Under the pieces are notes generated by a model, which was given only the letters and a program-made list of their open reading frames with translations, was not told the DNA's origin and ran no database searches. Shown here in pieces: positions 1-10,500 of a stretch of 64,000 nucleotides of DNA. The stretch spans positions 44,982,440-45,046,439 of the forward strand of contig OX485807.1 in NCBI GenBank assembly GCA_950295325.1, given 5' to 3'. Each line of letters starts with the position of its first letter. Within the stretch, counting starts at the first letter, position 1. Origin of the DNA: Polytrichum commune. Taxonomy: Eukaryota; Streptophyta; Polytrichopsida; Polytrichales; Polytrichaceae. The position numbers and the translations under genes were made by a program.

Positions 1-382
1 GACACATGACACTGTATGTGTGAGATACAAAGGGAAAGTACCAACAGCACAAGGTCACATGAAATGATAAAGACTCAAACTTCATAATTCCCAACATGCA
101 CGATCGTAGTCGTTGGATCTTCATTGAAACATTAAACTGATCATCGAAGGCCAACTTACTAAGAGCCTGATGTGCTATCTGATAGCCTTATGTGGAGTCA
201 TTTGAAAGAGAGACAAACGTAGTATCTGTGAACCGTTTGCACCTAATCACATGACTAAAGCTCTGCACACTTTGATCCTGTAAAGACCTAACCTAAGATT
301 CTTGTAAATCCACTATATTTCAGTCTTAAGCAAAGAACGTATTAGGTACCCACTATCTTGGGGTTGCAAAAGTCTTGGACAT
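1..382. repeat. 3' flank of gene-cluster copy A
   Basis: This stretch resembles 20,740-21,186, which lies in the same place relative to copy C (for example the shared run AAAGGGAAAGTA followed by AACAGCACAAGG). It is downstream of the last exon of the minus-strand gene, so it is probably 3' untranslated or intergenic sequence duplicated with the gene. The two copies differ by indels. No ORF is seen. Confidence 0.6.
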
Positions 383-747
383 TTAGAGCATGTCTGCCAC
401 CATCTCCAAAATGAGAGCATATGGTGTATTTGTGAGGACATACACCCCTGAGTTGCGTACATGGAAACCTCTGCTTTGCACAATCCTCAATTCCTTGATC
501 AATTCCTTCACATAGGATTTCCAGTTGGATATGATGTCTTCAGAATCATTCTTGATAATTGATTGGTTTCTTGGAGGAAGAACTTGTATTTTCTCTCCTA
601 TCAAAGGTAGCATTTTCTTCATCCACATTTTCTTTTGACATGGAAACTCAAGTAAACTTGTCAAAATCTCAACACAATCACCACCATTCATGGAGTGTGG
701 GAGGGTGACAACTTCTCCCTCGTGCCTTGGCACAATCCCTTGTGAAC
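383..747 (-). pseudogene. Copy A, terminal exon of the clustered unknown gene
   Basis: This is an open minus-strand exon of about 120 codons ending in TAA. The frame shows no ATG at its upstream edge. Instead there is a splice-acceptor-like GTGACAG just before GTTCACAAGG, so the exon probably begins at 747. The peptide has a basic middle (KKMLPLIGEKIQVLPPRNQS), an acidic IIKNDSEDI stretch and a conserved end (SGVYVLTNTPYALILEMVAD). The same exon recurs at 11,387, 21,190, 36,775 and 61,823, always on this strand. Copy A has a 7-residue gap relative to C, D and F after LTSLLE. I do not recognise the family. It is marked pseudogene because upstream parts of copy A carry stops and a large deletion; the exon itself is intact. 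Confidence 0.5.
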
Positions 748-1055
748 CTGTCACTCATCAAGCCATGAGGGAAGTCATCAAAATTGTAAATCAACAAGGA
801 TAATATATTGTAACCTAGTCTAACTTGTACATTAAAAGGTAGATAATGAACAACACTCACATTTAAAGTAGGATGAAGATGCCTAGCTAAAATGCCACAC
901 GGTTTAGAAGACCAAAGCAAAACCTACATCCAATAGACTTTACGTGATGTGCCCATGCCCAACCCACTGATTTTGAAGCATGTGTAGCGAAGTTAATATT
1001 CTTTGCTTCCTACATTAGTCAAATAAACTAAAGGCATAGAGAAAACCTCACTTAC

Positions 1056-1301
1056 AGGAGGAACTTGCTACACAAATTTGATGTCCCTCCTCCACCATGA
1101 CACGCACAACTTCATGGCCTCCACTGTCTTGTTCAACCATTTCCACTTCCTCTTCCTTGATTTCTTGGAACAACTCCATTTGTTCAATTTTCGATGCATA
1201 GCCAAGTTCCATGACTTCATCAAAGCTCAAGAACTTCTCCATGGTTGGTCTGGATCCACTAGTAAACGAAACAAGCATGACAATATAATCAGAAGAAAAC
1301 T
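1056..1301 (-). pseudogene. Copy A, acidic internal exon
   Basis: Minus-strand open segment ending at a canonical donor (CTCCT|GTAAGTGAGG). It is preceded by an acceptor-like CACCCAG. The product is acidic: FLSFDEVMELGYASKIEQ followed by an EIKEEEVEMVEQ run. Homologues with the same donor lie at 11,977, 21,883, 38,039 and 62,517. The plus strand is also open here, but the conserved donor and acceptor exist only on the minus strand. A further small exon probably ends at ATG|GTACTC near 1,327. Function unknown. Confidence 0.5.
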
Positions 1302-3560
1302 CTGGGTGAAACATATGGAAGATGAGTACCATTCAATTCATGCACTTTGCCCAGCAAAATTAATTCTATTTCCATGCCAAATCTACTTTATCACTGCTTT
1401 CGACCAACCATTGTGTGTCATTCTGACCCTACACTCTCATCGAGTTCAAACTGTGTTCAACTTAGGAAATAATCTTTGGAGGTCAATTTTGGAAAATAAT
1501 CACATTACCTATTTCAAACTGCACACTCCCCAGATAAATCAAGTCCGTCTAGCGCAGAGGCCCCGCCTCGGTGGCGGGGAGCCAACAAGAGTATCAGGAA
1601 GGAAGTAAAAGTTGAAGTTAGGACAGCTCATCAGCTGAGTAATGTTATGCACACAAAAGATTCGCCAAACATTGGCCTGCATTCTAGTGATGTTCTACAC
1701 GTGCACCACCCATCGGAGAAGGGAGATGAGGTTTGTACAAAGTTCATGTTGCACCCAACCTTACTAATTTCAAGACTGGCGAGGAATGGGTTCATGATTC
1801 CTCCTCCACTCCAGCCGCTCCCAGACACAAAGCTGGAATCTCTGGAGCCCCTAAACATCGCTGAAAGCGAGTGGTTCTCAGTTCAAGGTGCATTAGTAAT
1901 CAAGCGAGGAAACACTGCGCAAGCCGGCCCACCGGTTGGGAGGAGAAATTTTCGATACTCGATTTTTAAGACAGCGCTAAAAAACTCGATTCCAAACGTA
2001 ACACTGACAAACGCAAGAGTGAGGGACAAACGCAAATATGTTGACACGAACCCGTTGGATGCCAATGAATATGAATACGTTATAATGATGAGGAGAAGCT
2101 GGGGGATGATAGAGATTAAAATTAGTGAAACCGTAGTTCGTCTGAATATTGTACTTAAATAAAACACTATTCCAACTTCCAAGCCAACAAAGCAGAGGAT
2201 CCTGAATCTTGAGAGCCCCTCTCTTCTTGGACACTGTTTGTGAGTTCATTACCTGAAGAGAAGGCAAACGAGGACAAGAAACCGCTCGCTCTCTTTGTTT
2301 GATGATTCTACAACAGAATGGCATTCAACCTACTTTTGACTACGCACCTGGGACAACACCACACCACAAAAAAAGGAAATGACCAATGAAGATAGATCGA
2401 GAGGAGTTCACCTAGATTCGGTATTCTGCAAATCCTGCTACATTCAAGGCCGACAATTTCATCTAGTGGTAGCTGCTGGACTCAAACTAACCACCTAACT
2501 TACAACCACCCAATCCAGAGCAAATGTCCAATGCCCACAAGTATGTAAGAATTGGTACAGTGAATAAGAATATAGTTTTACGAAGCGCGAGGCACCGGAA
2601 TGCGAAGGAAATCGGTTGGAGCTCAGGTCACCCCTGCTAGCACCGCTCTTTCTAAAACCGTAAACCCATTCACCGCCTTTCAAGAATCCTTGTAAGTTAC
2701 ACTTACCGACCGATTCATCCTCGGCATACTCTGTTCAATTACAGAAGTGACTATGACGGACACAGGAAAGCAGCGATCACTTTCTATCTCTACCGCGACA
2801 CTCCTGAGATGAATCATGTGCGTCTAGTGAGGGGATCCGCTTCGTTGGCGGGGAGCCAGCACTTGAGAGTGTCCGGAAGAAATAAAAATTTGAAGAACCT
2901 CTGTTTTCGAGTTCCTTCCAGTCAAGCACACCGCCTTGATTGGGAAGCATCGTTATTATGTAGCACCAAAAAATTGGGTAAACAATCGCCTGCATCCTCG
3001 TGATATTCTATTTCTGCACAACTTTGTGCTGAAAAAACGTGATTGTTCGAACCCAAGAGAAGAGAGGATCCTCGAATTTGAGAGTTCGCTCAAACACTCC
3101 TTGCCAGACACTAGTTGTAAGTTCATTCCCTGAAGACGACACTGAAACTGGACACAAGAAACCGCTCGCTCTCTCGTTTGATTATTCTTCACCCTGGTCA
3201 ATGTAATTCGTTACACACAGCTGAAAGAAAACACCAAAAACAGAATACCGAACCACATCAAGACAACAGTACTGGAAGCAAAAGGCGTGCAACGGCAGAA
3301 ACAACACACCATTGAGCAAGGAAGATAGTTTGCAAGGACCGCACCTGGAATCGGAGTTGTACTAATGCGGCTACAGAACGACTAACGAACTCGTTCGATG
3401 GTGACTGGAGATGCTATCCCCGATCACCGTCTACTTGATCCCTTAAGCTTCCGCTTGTGCTTCCTTCAAAGTGTGCTCACACTGACTCCTCCAACTTGCT
3501 CAGCGTAGCAGACAATGAGACTTGCGAGAGTAGAGTTCTTTCTTAATATTGCCATCACAC
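1302..3560 (-). pseudogene. Copy A, 5' part of the clustered unknown gene, degenerate
   Basis: The remainder of copy A is colinear with C and D but shortened. The sequence near 1,420 jumps to sequence found at 23,440 in copy C, so about 1.2 kb including the CACTA-type element is missing. Two internally repeated blocks can be seen. Each has an RERAVSC-encoding segment followed by a CTTCAGG(T/G)AATGAAC junction (near 2,250 and 3,130). Each is also associated with a GGCGGGGAGCCA box (near 1,575 and 2,860). A hydrophobic N-terminal ORF starting near 3,326 (MVCC...) is broken by a stop in copy A but open in copy D. The plus-strand ORF at 2,809-3,003 is also conserved among copies, so the coding strand here is not settled. 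Confidence 0.4.
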
Positions 3561-3860
3561 ATTGATTCGCTACTTCACCATCAGAAATAGTTAGCTTTTT
3601 CGTTCAGTGCTGTGGAGAATCCATGCGCATGGTGCTGCCGCCATCCATCTGAGAGCGCTGCCGCCACCCAACGGAGGACGTCCGAGGGCGTCTGCAGGTT
3701 TTCATCCCCAACCGGGGCGTCGATCGTGGTTTTAATTAGCAAGTATAGACTTTGACCAGTAATTTTTTATTATACATAATTTATTTGAATTTTAATTAAT
3801 ACATATCTCATTAAAAATGATTTATATTTAGGTAGGTGCTTGCCTTTGGTGGAGCCCTGC
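3561..3860. other. Spacer, no gene seen
   Basis: A short GC-rich patch (3,620-3,720, CCGCCA-rich) is followed by AT-rich sequence leading up to the first hAT element. No ORF or repeat signature was recognised. Confidence 0.5.
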
Positions 3861-4519
3861 CAGAATTCGGGAAGTTTTTGAAGCCTTAGTGGCTAATTGC
3901 CGGTAGTTGCTACGAAGGGTCGGATTTTCCCAATTTACATCGACAAGAGCCGGCCTTTCGTAAAATCAATCGGCCAATTGCCTATATTTTCATATTTTCA
4001 TTGGCCAATATCTGATTAAATGGAATTCATATCGGCACTAATTGTTTAAAAATTGTACGAAAAGTTATTAGAAATCATTTCTTAGTACAAAATCTTGAAT
4101 AAGTGAAAAGAAAAGCATGTTCAAAACTTTAAATTTGAAGAGTTAATATCCTTGGCAGGAATTGAACCTAGCAATGCCTTCACCGCTTGAAGGCCACGGG
4201 TCCCCCAATTCTTCATAGAAGCAATTGGATTTGGTCATGGAAAGGTTGCATAATTCAAAAAATTTAAGGTTTAGGGTACTTCCTCAAGTGCATCATCATA
4301 TGCCCCAGAGAAATAGCGCTCTAGATGCTTCGAGCTGAAATCCAATAACTCACAAGAAGAATCGGCTACATTTCCGGGACATTTTCTTGTCCATCGGCTA
4401 ATTGCCGGAGGATTGAAATTACAGTCGGATTGCCATCCGATGGTTGGAAATTTGGACCGGCCATGAGGGAAAATCCATCGGCTGATAATGAACTAGCCGT
4501 CGGTTTTCCCCTAACATAG
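3861..4519. mobile_element. hAT element A1, short deletion derivative
   Basis: The left end CAGAATTCGGGAAG and right end CCCCTAACATAG match the ends of the copies at 8,233 and 9,096. The flanks agcccTGC and agccATGG agree at 6 of 8 bases, consistent with an eroded 8-bp target duplication. It shares most of its body with the other two copies but lacks the transposase-tail ORF. The CAGAG-type terminus and 8-bp duplication point to hAT; the element is non-autonomous. Confidence 0.7.
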
Positions 4520-4589
4520 AGCCATGGCTGGCCCGCTTACAAACCTACCACTAGTGGATGACTACCCACCTACAAGGCCAAGTATAGGG

Positions 4590-4662
4590 TGGAAGGCCAA
4601 GGGATCCGAACCGTGAACCTCATGGTTCCCACTTAGAGGTCTTAGCCACCAAGCCATTCAAC
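4590..4662 (-). repeat. tRNA-like (possible SINE head)
   Basis: The minus strand carries a box-A-like GGCTTGGTGGCTAAGACC and a box-B-like GGTTCGGATCC about 25 bases apart, as in a Pol III promoter of a tRNA-derived SINE. A clean cloverleaf and acceptor stem are not evident, so this is not called as a tRNA gene. SINE body and tail limits were not determined. Confidence 0.35.
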
Positions 4663-4718
4663 TTCTCATGATATGTAAAGAATGCTTCAAGCCTTTATAT
4701 ATGGGGGACTCTATTCGC

Positions 4719-5268
4719 TCTCTACTACTACTATTTACTGTCTATTATTTACTATCCATTAGATACTGTCTACTATTTACAGTCCATTATTTACTGTCTA
4801 TTATTTAATGTCTACTATATATTGTCTTCTATTTATTTTTTATTGTCTACTATTTACTATTTACTGTCTTCTATTTATTGTTTATTGTCTACTATTTACT
4901 ATTTATTGTCTTTTATTTATTGTTTACTGCCTATGGTTTATTATTTACAGTCTACTATTTTTTATTTACTTCATACTATTTATGGTCTACTATCTATTTT
5001 TTATTTTTTATAGTATATTATTTTATTTTTAATGTATATTTTTATTTTATTTTTGTAGTATATTATTTACTATTCACAGTCTTTTATTTATTATTTATTA
5101 TTTATTGCTTATAGTATATTATTTACGGCATGTTATTCTGATTTACTGTTTATAATATATTATTAAATATTTATGGTATGTTCATATTATTTACTATTTA
5201 TAGTATATTGATTACTATTTACTATAAAATATTTCGTGTTTATTATTTACTATGTACTATTACAATGC
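4719..5268. repeat. Degenerate TTTACTRTCTAT low-complexity tract
   Basis: About 550 bases of imperfect iterations of TACTATTTACTGTCTAT-like units, decaying into TATTTATTATTTA. The plus strand is strongly T-rich with almost no G runs. All three plus frames are open over parts of it, encoding YCLLFTIYCLL-like strings; these are a composition artefact and not proteins. Confidence 0.9.
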
Positions 5269-6221
5269 TTTAATGTTGGATGAATGAAAAATACACTTGA
5301 ATGCGGTAATTGCCTCTCTCCTACCTTAGTAATAAATGAAGAAGGTGACTCACATCTAGGTCTAGATCTAGCTAGAAGATCTATAAAACTAATTAAAATT
5401 AAGACATTCCTTCACGGACCTTTTCCATGAGAACAAAGTGACATAACTCTCACACATGTAAAAGATATGTCACGGAACTCAAAACTTGAGTGTGGAGCTC
5501 AAAACTCCAACACGAAAGTTTTTGTGTCATGGCCACATGTCAAAGTGACCCTCCTTCCTTGTAGTGCCCTGCCAGGCTGCGGGCGGGGCAGGGCAGGGCT
5601 GGCCCGGGCTCACGGAGGAGGGAGGGGAGTCTGAGCCACTTGGGCCACTTCACACACAAGGTTGAGTGCCCAGACTTGGACACTTTCACACTTTGACTAA
5701 TTTAAAATATTGTTCTCCCTCTTTAATATGACGCGTTTAGGAAACAAAAAAAAAAAAATCATATTTTTGAAGTGCCGTCTTCTCAACATATGACAAATGG
5801 CATAAAGTTGTCATATTATCGAGGGAATACGAAAACATAAGTAATATGTGCTTAAACATATATCAATGAGGTTAAGCAATATAGATCATGGTATGACTTA
5901 TAACTTATAACTCCAAACAAATACAAATGTTCTCAAGAACTCTTAAAATAGGAGTCCAAAGATTTATGGTGTTGCCTACCCAAGTTAGTAATTGTCATCT
6001 TATCTAAATTCCCTACTAACTTTTGAAAACTAATATTTTCACTAACACCAAAATATTTAGAGGGCTTCAATAAGAAACTAGACAACAATGATGCATGACA
6101 TTTAGCATCAATATGTTGGTGATACTATATATGGGCCATGGAAACAATAAAATTGTGTTATTAACTAACCATACCAATTTATTTGATAGTAATTTCAATA
6201 ATCATAGTGTAGTTTAAGTAC

Positions 6222-6640
6222 CTGATGCTTGTGACGGGTTCGTGCATGTCCCCACTCAAACCAACTACACCCTTATTCTTGGGATTCAATGGCCTCTTAT
6301 GCCCAAATGAAAGCCTTGACACATTGGCTTTAACTGAAGCGATATTACTACCAGCATGAGGTAAAAATATACCTCCAGGAACTGATTGAGGAATTAAGAC
6401 AAATTTGAGTTTGTTTTTTAGGGCATTCAACCTCCTGATTGCGTTTTCTATATATTCTAAACTTATAGTTTTCATCTTATATGTTGTGAACAAATCTTGA
6501 CCCAACTCAACATATAGATCATTTTGCTTTGCCAATCGAACTTGGATTTGAGGAAGATCCTTAACTTCTAAATCTTGCACTTGTACTATATCAAAACCAT
6601 CATCTCATACACCAATATCATCCATGGTTGGAAATAGAGG
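6222..6640 (-). pseudogene. ORF fragment inside foldback element B
   Basis: About 130 codons are open on the minus strand, extending upstream to a MDDIGV segment after one TGA. The peptide is ordinary in composition, with QVRLAKQNDLYVELGQDL, a basic RRLNALKNKLKF and a proline/glycine-rich PQSVPGGIFLPHAG. The frame runs into a donor-like CATCAG|GTACTT at 6,222, so this looks like an exon with part of its intron. I do not recognise the family. Its position between the arms of a transposon suggests a captured host-gene fragment. It could instead be a piece of the element's own gene. Confidence 0.4.
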
Positions 6641-7724
6641 GTTGAATTTATGGCTTTGTGGTAAGAAACTACATTATCTTCTCCCACATCATTCAAATTC
6701 TTTACAAATCCATCTTCTTCAATAGACAATATACGCTTCTAATTGAACACAATGGTGAATCCATATTTGGATTAACCTTACTTGATGAATATATTAGATT
6801 TGCTTGACCTTGAAGCATGAATGTAATCTAATTATTTAATATCATTTAATATCCTTGTGTAATTGAATTCCTTGCATTATTCAAATTGCAAGGGGTAGGT
6901 GTGTAAGTCCAGGGTTGCAATTGCTTACATCTAATGTAGAGAATCCTTATTTGGTATTGGGACACCTATAGACTGTATTTGAGTGGTATGTGGTTTGCCT
7001 ATCCCAAAAGCTATTTAAGTTGATGGTCTAATTCATTTGTGAATTGATCGTTAAATCCCCTCATAAACCCCTCCTATCCTCCTTTTAGTTGTAGGTTGCA
7101 TTTAGGGTCACTTCACACATGAGGCAAATGCCGTGACCATGAAATTGTGAGAGTCCAAAAGAAAGTATACAAAGGTCGACCCAAGACACCTCCAAAATCA
7201 TGTAGTGTGGTCATGGATCCTCAAGTGTAGTGTGAAGCCATATGTGACTGGGCTCTCGACCAAATGCTATTTCAATGAAATTCTATCCATGTGGGTCCTC
7301 ACACATGATAAAATAAAATAAAACAATAGTTGTGAGATTTTGGAGTGCCATGGTCTCCAGGTTTTGTGTTAGACCTACCTCCAACAGGTGGTCTAATCTA
7401 GCATGGTTATACAACACCCTCAATATTATTTCACATTTGTGCGCAACCAAGGTTTTTAGTTCAAAACTCCCTCTTTTATACGACTATGACACTCGATAAT
7501 GCGACATTTAGAATCTCCGTTTTGTCATATCAAAGAGGTAGTTAATGCTAAAATTCCTTTCATCTATGTTATATACATCTAAAATACATCCATTTTCATT
7601 TGGGGAACTACTTGAAAACTACTTGGAAACTTCACTTATCACTGAGAACTTAATGATAAATAAGTTACTAGTGTAGAATGGACATGGTTAGGGTTGGAGT
7701 GGCCTCCTGCCTAGTATGTTGCCT
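6641..7724. other. Interior of element B without recognisable gene
   Basis: AT-rich sequence. The part at 7,090-7,460 has the flavour of a dispersed repeat seen near 42,620-42,900 (gGTTTTGTGTTRGACC and similar words). No ORF, tRNA or inverted repeat was found beyond the arms. Confidence 0.4.
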
Positions 7725-8232
7725 TTCACATGGGTGATATAGTATCACCAATATATTGATGCTAAACGTCATGCATCATTGTTGTTTAGTTTCTTATTAG
7801 AGAAATCTTTATATTTTGGTGTAAGTGAAATTATTAGTTTTCAAAGGTTAGTAGGGAATTTAAATAAGATGACAGTTGCTAACTTGGGCAGGCAACACCA
7901 TAGATCTTTGGACTCCTATTTCAAGAGTTCTTGAGAACATTTGTGTTTGTTTGGAGTTATAAATTAGAAGTCATATCATCTATATTGCAGAACCCCATTG
8001 ATATATGTTTAAGCACATATTACTTATGTTTTCATATTCCCTCGATAATACGACAACTTTATGCCACTTGTCATATTAATGAGAAGGCAACACCTCAATA
8101 ATATAATTTTTTTGTGTTTCCTAAACGCGTCATACTAAAGAGGAAGAATAATATTTTAAATTAGTCCAAGTGTGAAAGTGTCCAAGTCTGGGCTCTCAAC
8201 CTTGTGTGTGAAGTGGCCCAAGTGACTCAGAC

Positions 8233-9053
8233 CTATGATCGGGGAGAACCGACGGCTAGTTCATTATCAGCCGATGGATTTCCCCTCATGGCCGGTCCAA
8301 ATTTCCAACCATCGGATGGCAATCCGACTCTAATTTCAATCCTCCGGCAATTAGCCGATGGACCAGAAAATGTCCCGGAAATGTAGCCGATTCTTGTTGT
8401 GAGTTACTGGATTTCAACTGGAAGAAGTATTCAAATTTCAAATACTGGCCGATACCCGTGTCTACATCTAACTTAGAAAGTATGATGCGTGTTGCTATAG
8501 AAGGCCCAGACAATGATTTTGATGACATTCTAACAAGTGCTCTAGATCTTTGGAAGGATGCTGCTAAGTTTCACTATTTGTATAGCAATCCAGAGCGCTA
8601 TTTGTTTGGGGCATCTGATGATGCACTTGAGGAAGTACCCTAAACCTTGAACTTTTTGAATTATGCAACCTTTCCATGACCAAATCCAATTGCTTCTATG
8701 AAGAATTGGGGGACCCTTGGCCTTCAAGCGGTGAAGGCATTGCTAGGTTCAATTCCTGCCAAGGATATTAACTCTTCAAATTTAAAGTTTTGAGCATGCC
8801 TTTCTTTTCACTTATTCAAGATTTTGTACTAAGAAATGATTTCTAATAACTTTTCATACATTTTTTAAACAATTAGTGCCGATATGAATTCCATTTAATC
8901 GGATATTGGCCAATGAAAATATGAAAATATAGGCAATTGGCCGATTGATTTTACAAAAGACCGGCTCTTGCCGATGTAAAGTGGAAAAATCCGACCCTTC
9001 ATAGCAACTACCCACAATTAGCCACTAAGGCTTCAAAAACTTCCCGAACTCTG
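8233..9053. mobile_element. hAT element A2 inserted in the right arm of B
   Basis: Ends are CTATGATCGGGG and CCCGAACTCTG (inverted relative to A1). It is flanked by ACTCAGAC (8,225-8,232) and GCTCAGAC (9,054-9,061), an 8-bp target duplication with one mismatch. Removing the element restores the right arm of B to match its left arm (GAGTCTGAGCCACTTGG). The 821-bp element encodes the tail of a hAT-type transposase on the plus strand. Confidence 0.8.
8461..8643 (+). pseudogene. hAT transposase C-terminal fragment in A2
   Basis: About 60 codons ending in TAA, reading STSNLESMMRVAIEGPDNDF and then an ALDLWKDAAKF helix. This matches the pattern at the extreme C-terminus of hAT-like proteins (R-L-x-T-x-x-L-x-x-L-M-R-x-x-x-E-G-P, then a W-containing helix), just after the hATC dimerisation region. 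No catalytic residues are present, so it cannot be a functional transposase. The same fragment is found inverted in A3. The upstream codon is GTG and not ATG, so the segment is an exon or truncated piece. Confidence 0.6.
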
Positions 9054-9095
9054 GCTCAGACTCCCCCTCCCTCCTCCGTGAGCCCGGGCCCTAGC

Positions 9096-10126
9096 CAGAG
9101 TTCGGGAAGTTTTTGAAGCCTTAGTGGCTAATTGTGGGTAGTTGCTATGAAGGGTCGGATTTTTCCACTTTACATCGGCAAGAGCCGGTCTTTTGTAAAA
9201 TCAATCGGCCAATTGCCTATATTTTCATATTTTCATTGGCCAATATCCGATTAAATGGAATTCATATCGGCACTAATTGTTTAAAAAATGTATGAAAAGT
9301 TATTAGAAATCATTTCTTAGTACAAAATCTTGAATAAGTGAAAAGAAAGGCATGCTCAAAACTTTAAATTTGAAGAGTTAATATCCTTGGCAGGAATTGA
9401 ACCTAGCAATGCCTTCACCGCTTGAAGGCCAAGGGTCCCCCAATTCTTCATAGAAGCAATTGGATTTGGTCATGGAAAGGTTGCATAATTCAAAAAGTTC
9501 AAGGTTTAGGGTACTTCCTCAAGTGCATCATCAGATGCCCCAAACAAATAGCGCTCTGGATTGCTATACAAATAGTGAAACTTAGCAGCATCCTTCCAAA
9601 GATCTAGAGCACTTGTTAGAATGTCATCAAAATCATTGTCTGGGCCTTCTATAGCAACACGCATCATACTTTCTAAGTTAGATGTAGACATTCGATTACG
9701 AAGTTTTTGTTTAATAGGCAGAGGCGAAGCGCGCATTGGGCGGGGGACGGAGGCGGAGCACTTTGCGGAGCAGCGGAGGATGGAGGCGCCGCCGCGGAGC
9801 AAGTTGCCGTTCATCTTCGAAGCCCTCACCTGCATCCCTCGATACATGCTTGCACTCAGATACCCATGCTCATGACCCGGAGGGTATCGGTTACCATTTC
9901 ATGGGTATCGGCTAGTATTGAAATGTGAATACTTCTTTCGGCTAAAATCCAGTAACTCAGAAGAAGAATCGGCTACATTTCTGGGACATATTCTGGTCCA
10001 TCAGCTAATTGCCAGAGGATTGAAATTATAGTCAGATTGCCATCCGATGGTTGGAAATTTGGACCGGCCATGAGGGGAAATCCATCGGCTGATAATGAAC
10101 TAGCCATCGGTTTTCCCCGACCATTG
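9096..10126. mobile_element. hAT element A3, longest copy
   Basis: It begins CAGAGTTCGGGAAG directly at the end of element B and ends near CCCCGACCATTG. It is inverted with respect to A2, so A2 and A3 make a near-palindrome around 9,054-9,095. It contains about 200 bases (9,690-9,890) absent from A2, including a GC-rich block. No matching target duplication is seen at its ends, so the junction with B may be a rearrangement. Confidence 0.7.
9506..9847 (-). pseudogene. hAT transposase C-terminal ORF in A3
   Basis: 113 codons with an ATG start. The first half (MYRGMQVRASKMNGNLLRGG and following) is from the GC-rich insert and has no recognisable domain. The second half is RNRMSTSNLESMMRVAIEGP followed by LDLWKDAAKFHYLYSNPERY, the hAT C-terminal tail also present in A2. 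The GC-rich upstream part differs sharply in base composition from the element around it. This could be captured sequence joined to the transposase tail, or the remnant of a longer gene. No DNA-binding BED finger or catalytic region is present. Confidence 0.55.
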
Positions 10127-10295
10127 GTTCCCGGAGGTGATCAGCTAGGACTTCGAAGGAGTCCCAAGTGGGAATATAATAGTGATTCTATAGTCTGTGT
10201 AGTCAAAAGGCCGATCGGAGCCAAACTTTGCTACTCTCCCACTCATGTGGGGATGTCTCCGACCATGTCCTCAAGCCAGTACCCGGGAAGTTTTT

Positions 10296-10500
10296 GGGCA
10301 TCATCAGTCAAGATCCTAGTGATTCTAAATCCAACCAGTTGCATTTGATATCTTCCGGTTTAGCTTTATTCATTTGAGGTATATTATTCTATAGATTCCT
10401 CTAAAATGATTGGTAAATTTCTTGAAGTTTTGAACTTCAACTAGACTAAGTTATTTCTTGAACTCAACCAGTTCATTTGCAGCTAACCGTTGGTTCTTCC
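10296..10500 (+). repeat. Dispersed repeat R5, copy 1
   Basis: Contains GAACTTCAACTAG, a CTCAACCAGTTCAT word and TCAGTCAAGATCCTAGTG. Diverged copies lie at 14,315, 19,205, 28,505, 42,205 and 46,870. The most conserved words are AACCGGTTGAAGTTCAAG-like and TTGGACTTGGAAACACTAGG-like. The class is not known; it may be part of a retroelement LTR. Confidence 0.5.

Larger units (their letters stand above)
5594..9095. mobile_element. Composite foldback transposon B with long inverted arms
   Basis: Left arm 5,594-6,137 and right arm 7,725-8,232 plus 9,054-9,095 are inverted copies of each other. The outer ends share GGCCCGGGCTCACGGAGGAG. The right arm was split by a hAT element (8,233-9,053) that duplicated eight bases. 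Between the arms lie 1.6 kb of unrelated sequence, including a minus-strand ORF. Long arms flanking a host-like fragment suggest a Mutator-like or hAT gene-capturing element. An outer target duplication could not be shown because another hAT copy abuts the right end. Confidence 0.65.

Noticed and set aside
1078-1608. 176-codon plus-strand ORF opposite the acidic exon of copy A
   Set aside because: It is open in the strand opposite conserved donor and acceptor sites and breaks into unrelated sequence in other copies, so it is a shadow of the minus-strand exon.
4590-4662. Functional tRNA gene
   Set aside because: Box A- and B-like words are present, but a full cloverleaf, anticodon arm and paired acceptor stem are not evident.
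4808-5114. Three overlapping plus-strand ORFs rich in Tyr, Leu and Ile
   Set aside because: They are translations of one low-complexity repeat in three frames, with no stop codons because of its composition.
8700-8770. tRNA-like segment (GGCCTTCAAGCGGTGAAGGC ... GGTTCAATTCCTGCC) inside the hAT elements
   Set aside because: Box A and box B words lie too close together for a tRNA, and the segment is shared by all three hAT copies as ordinary element sequence.
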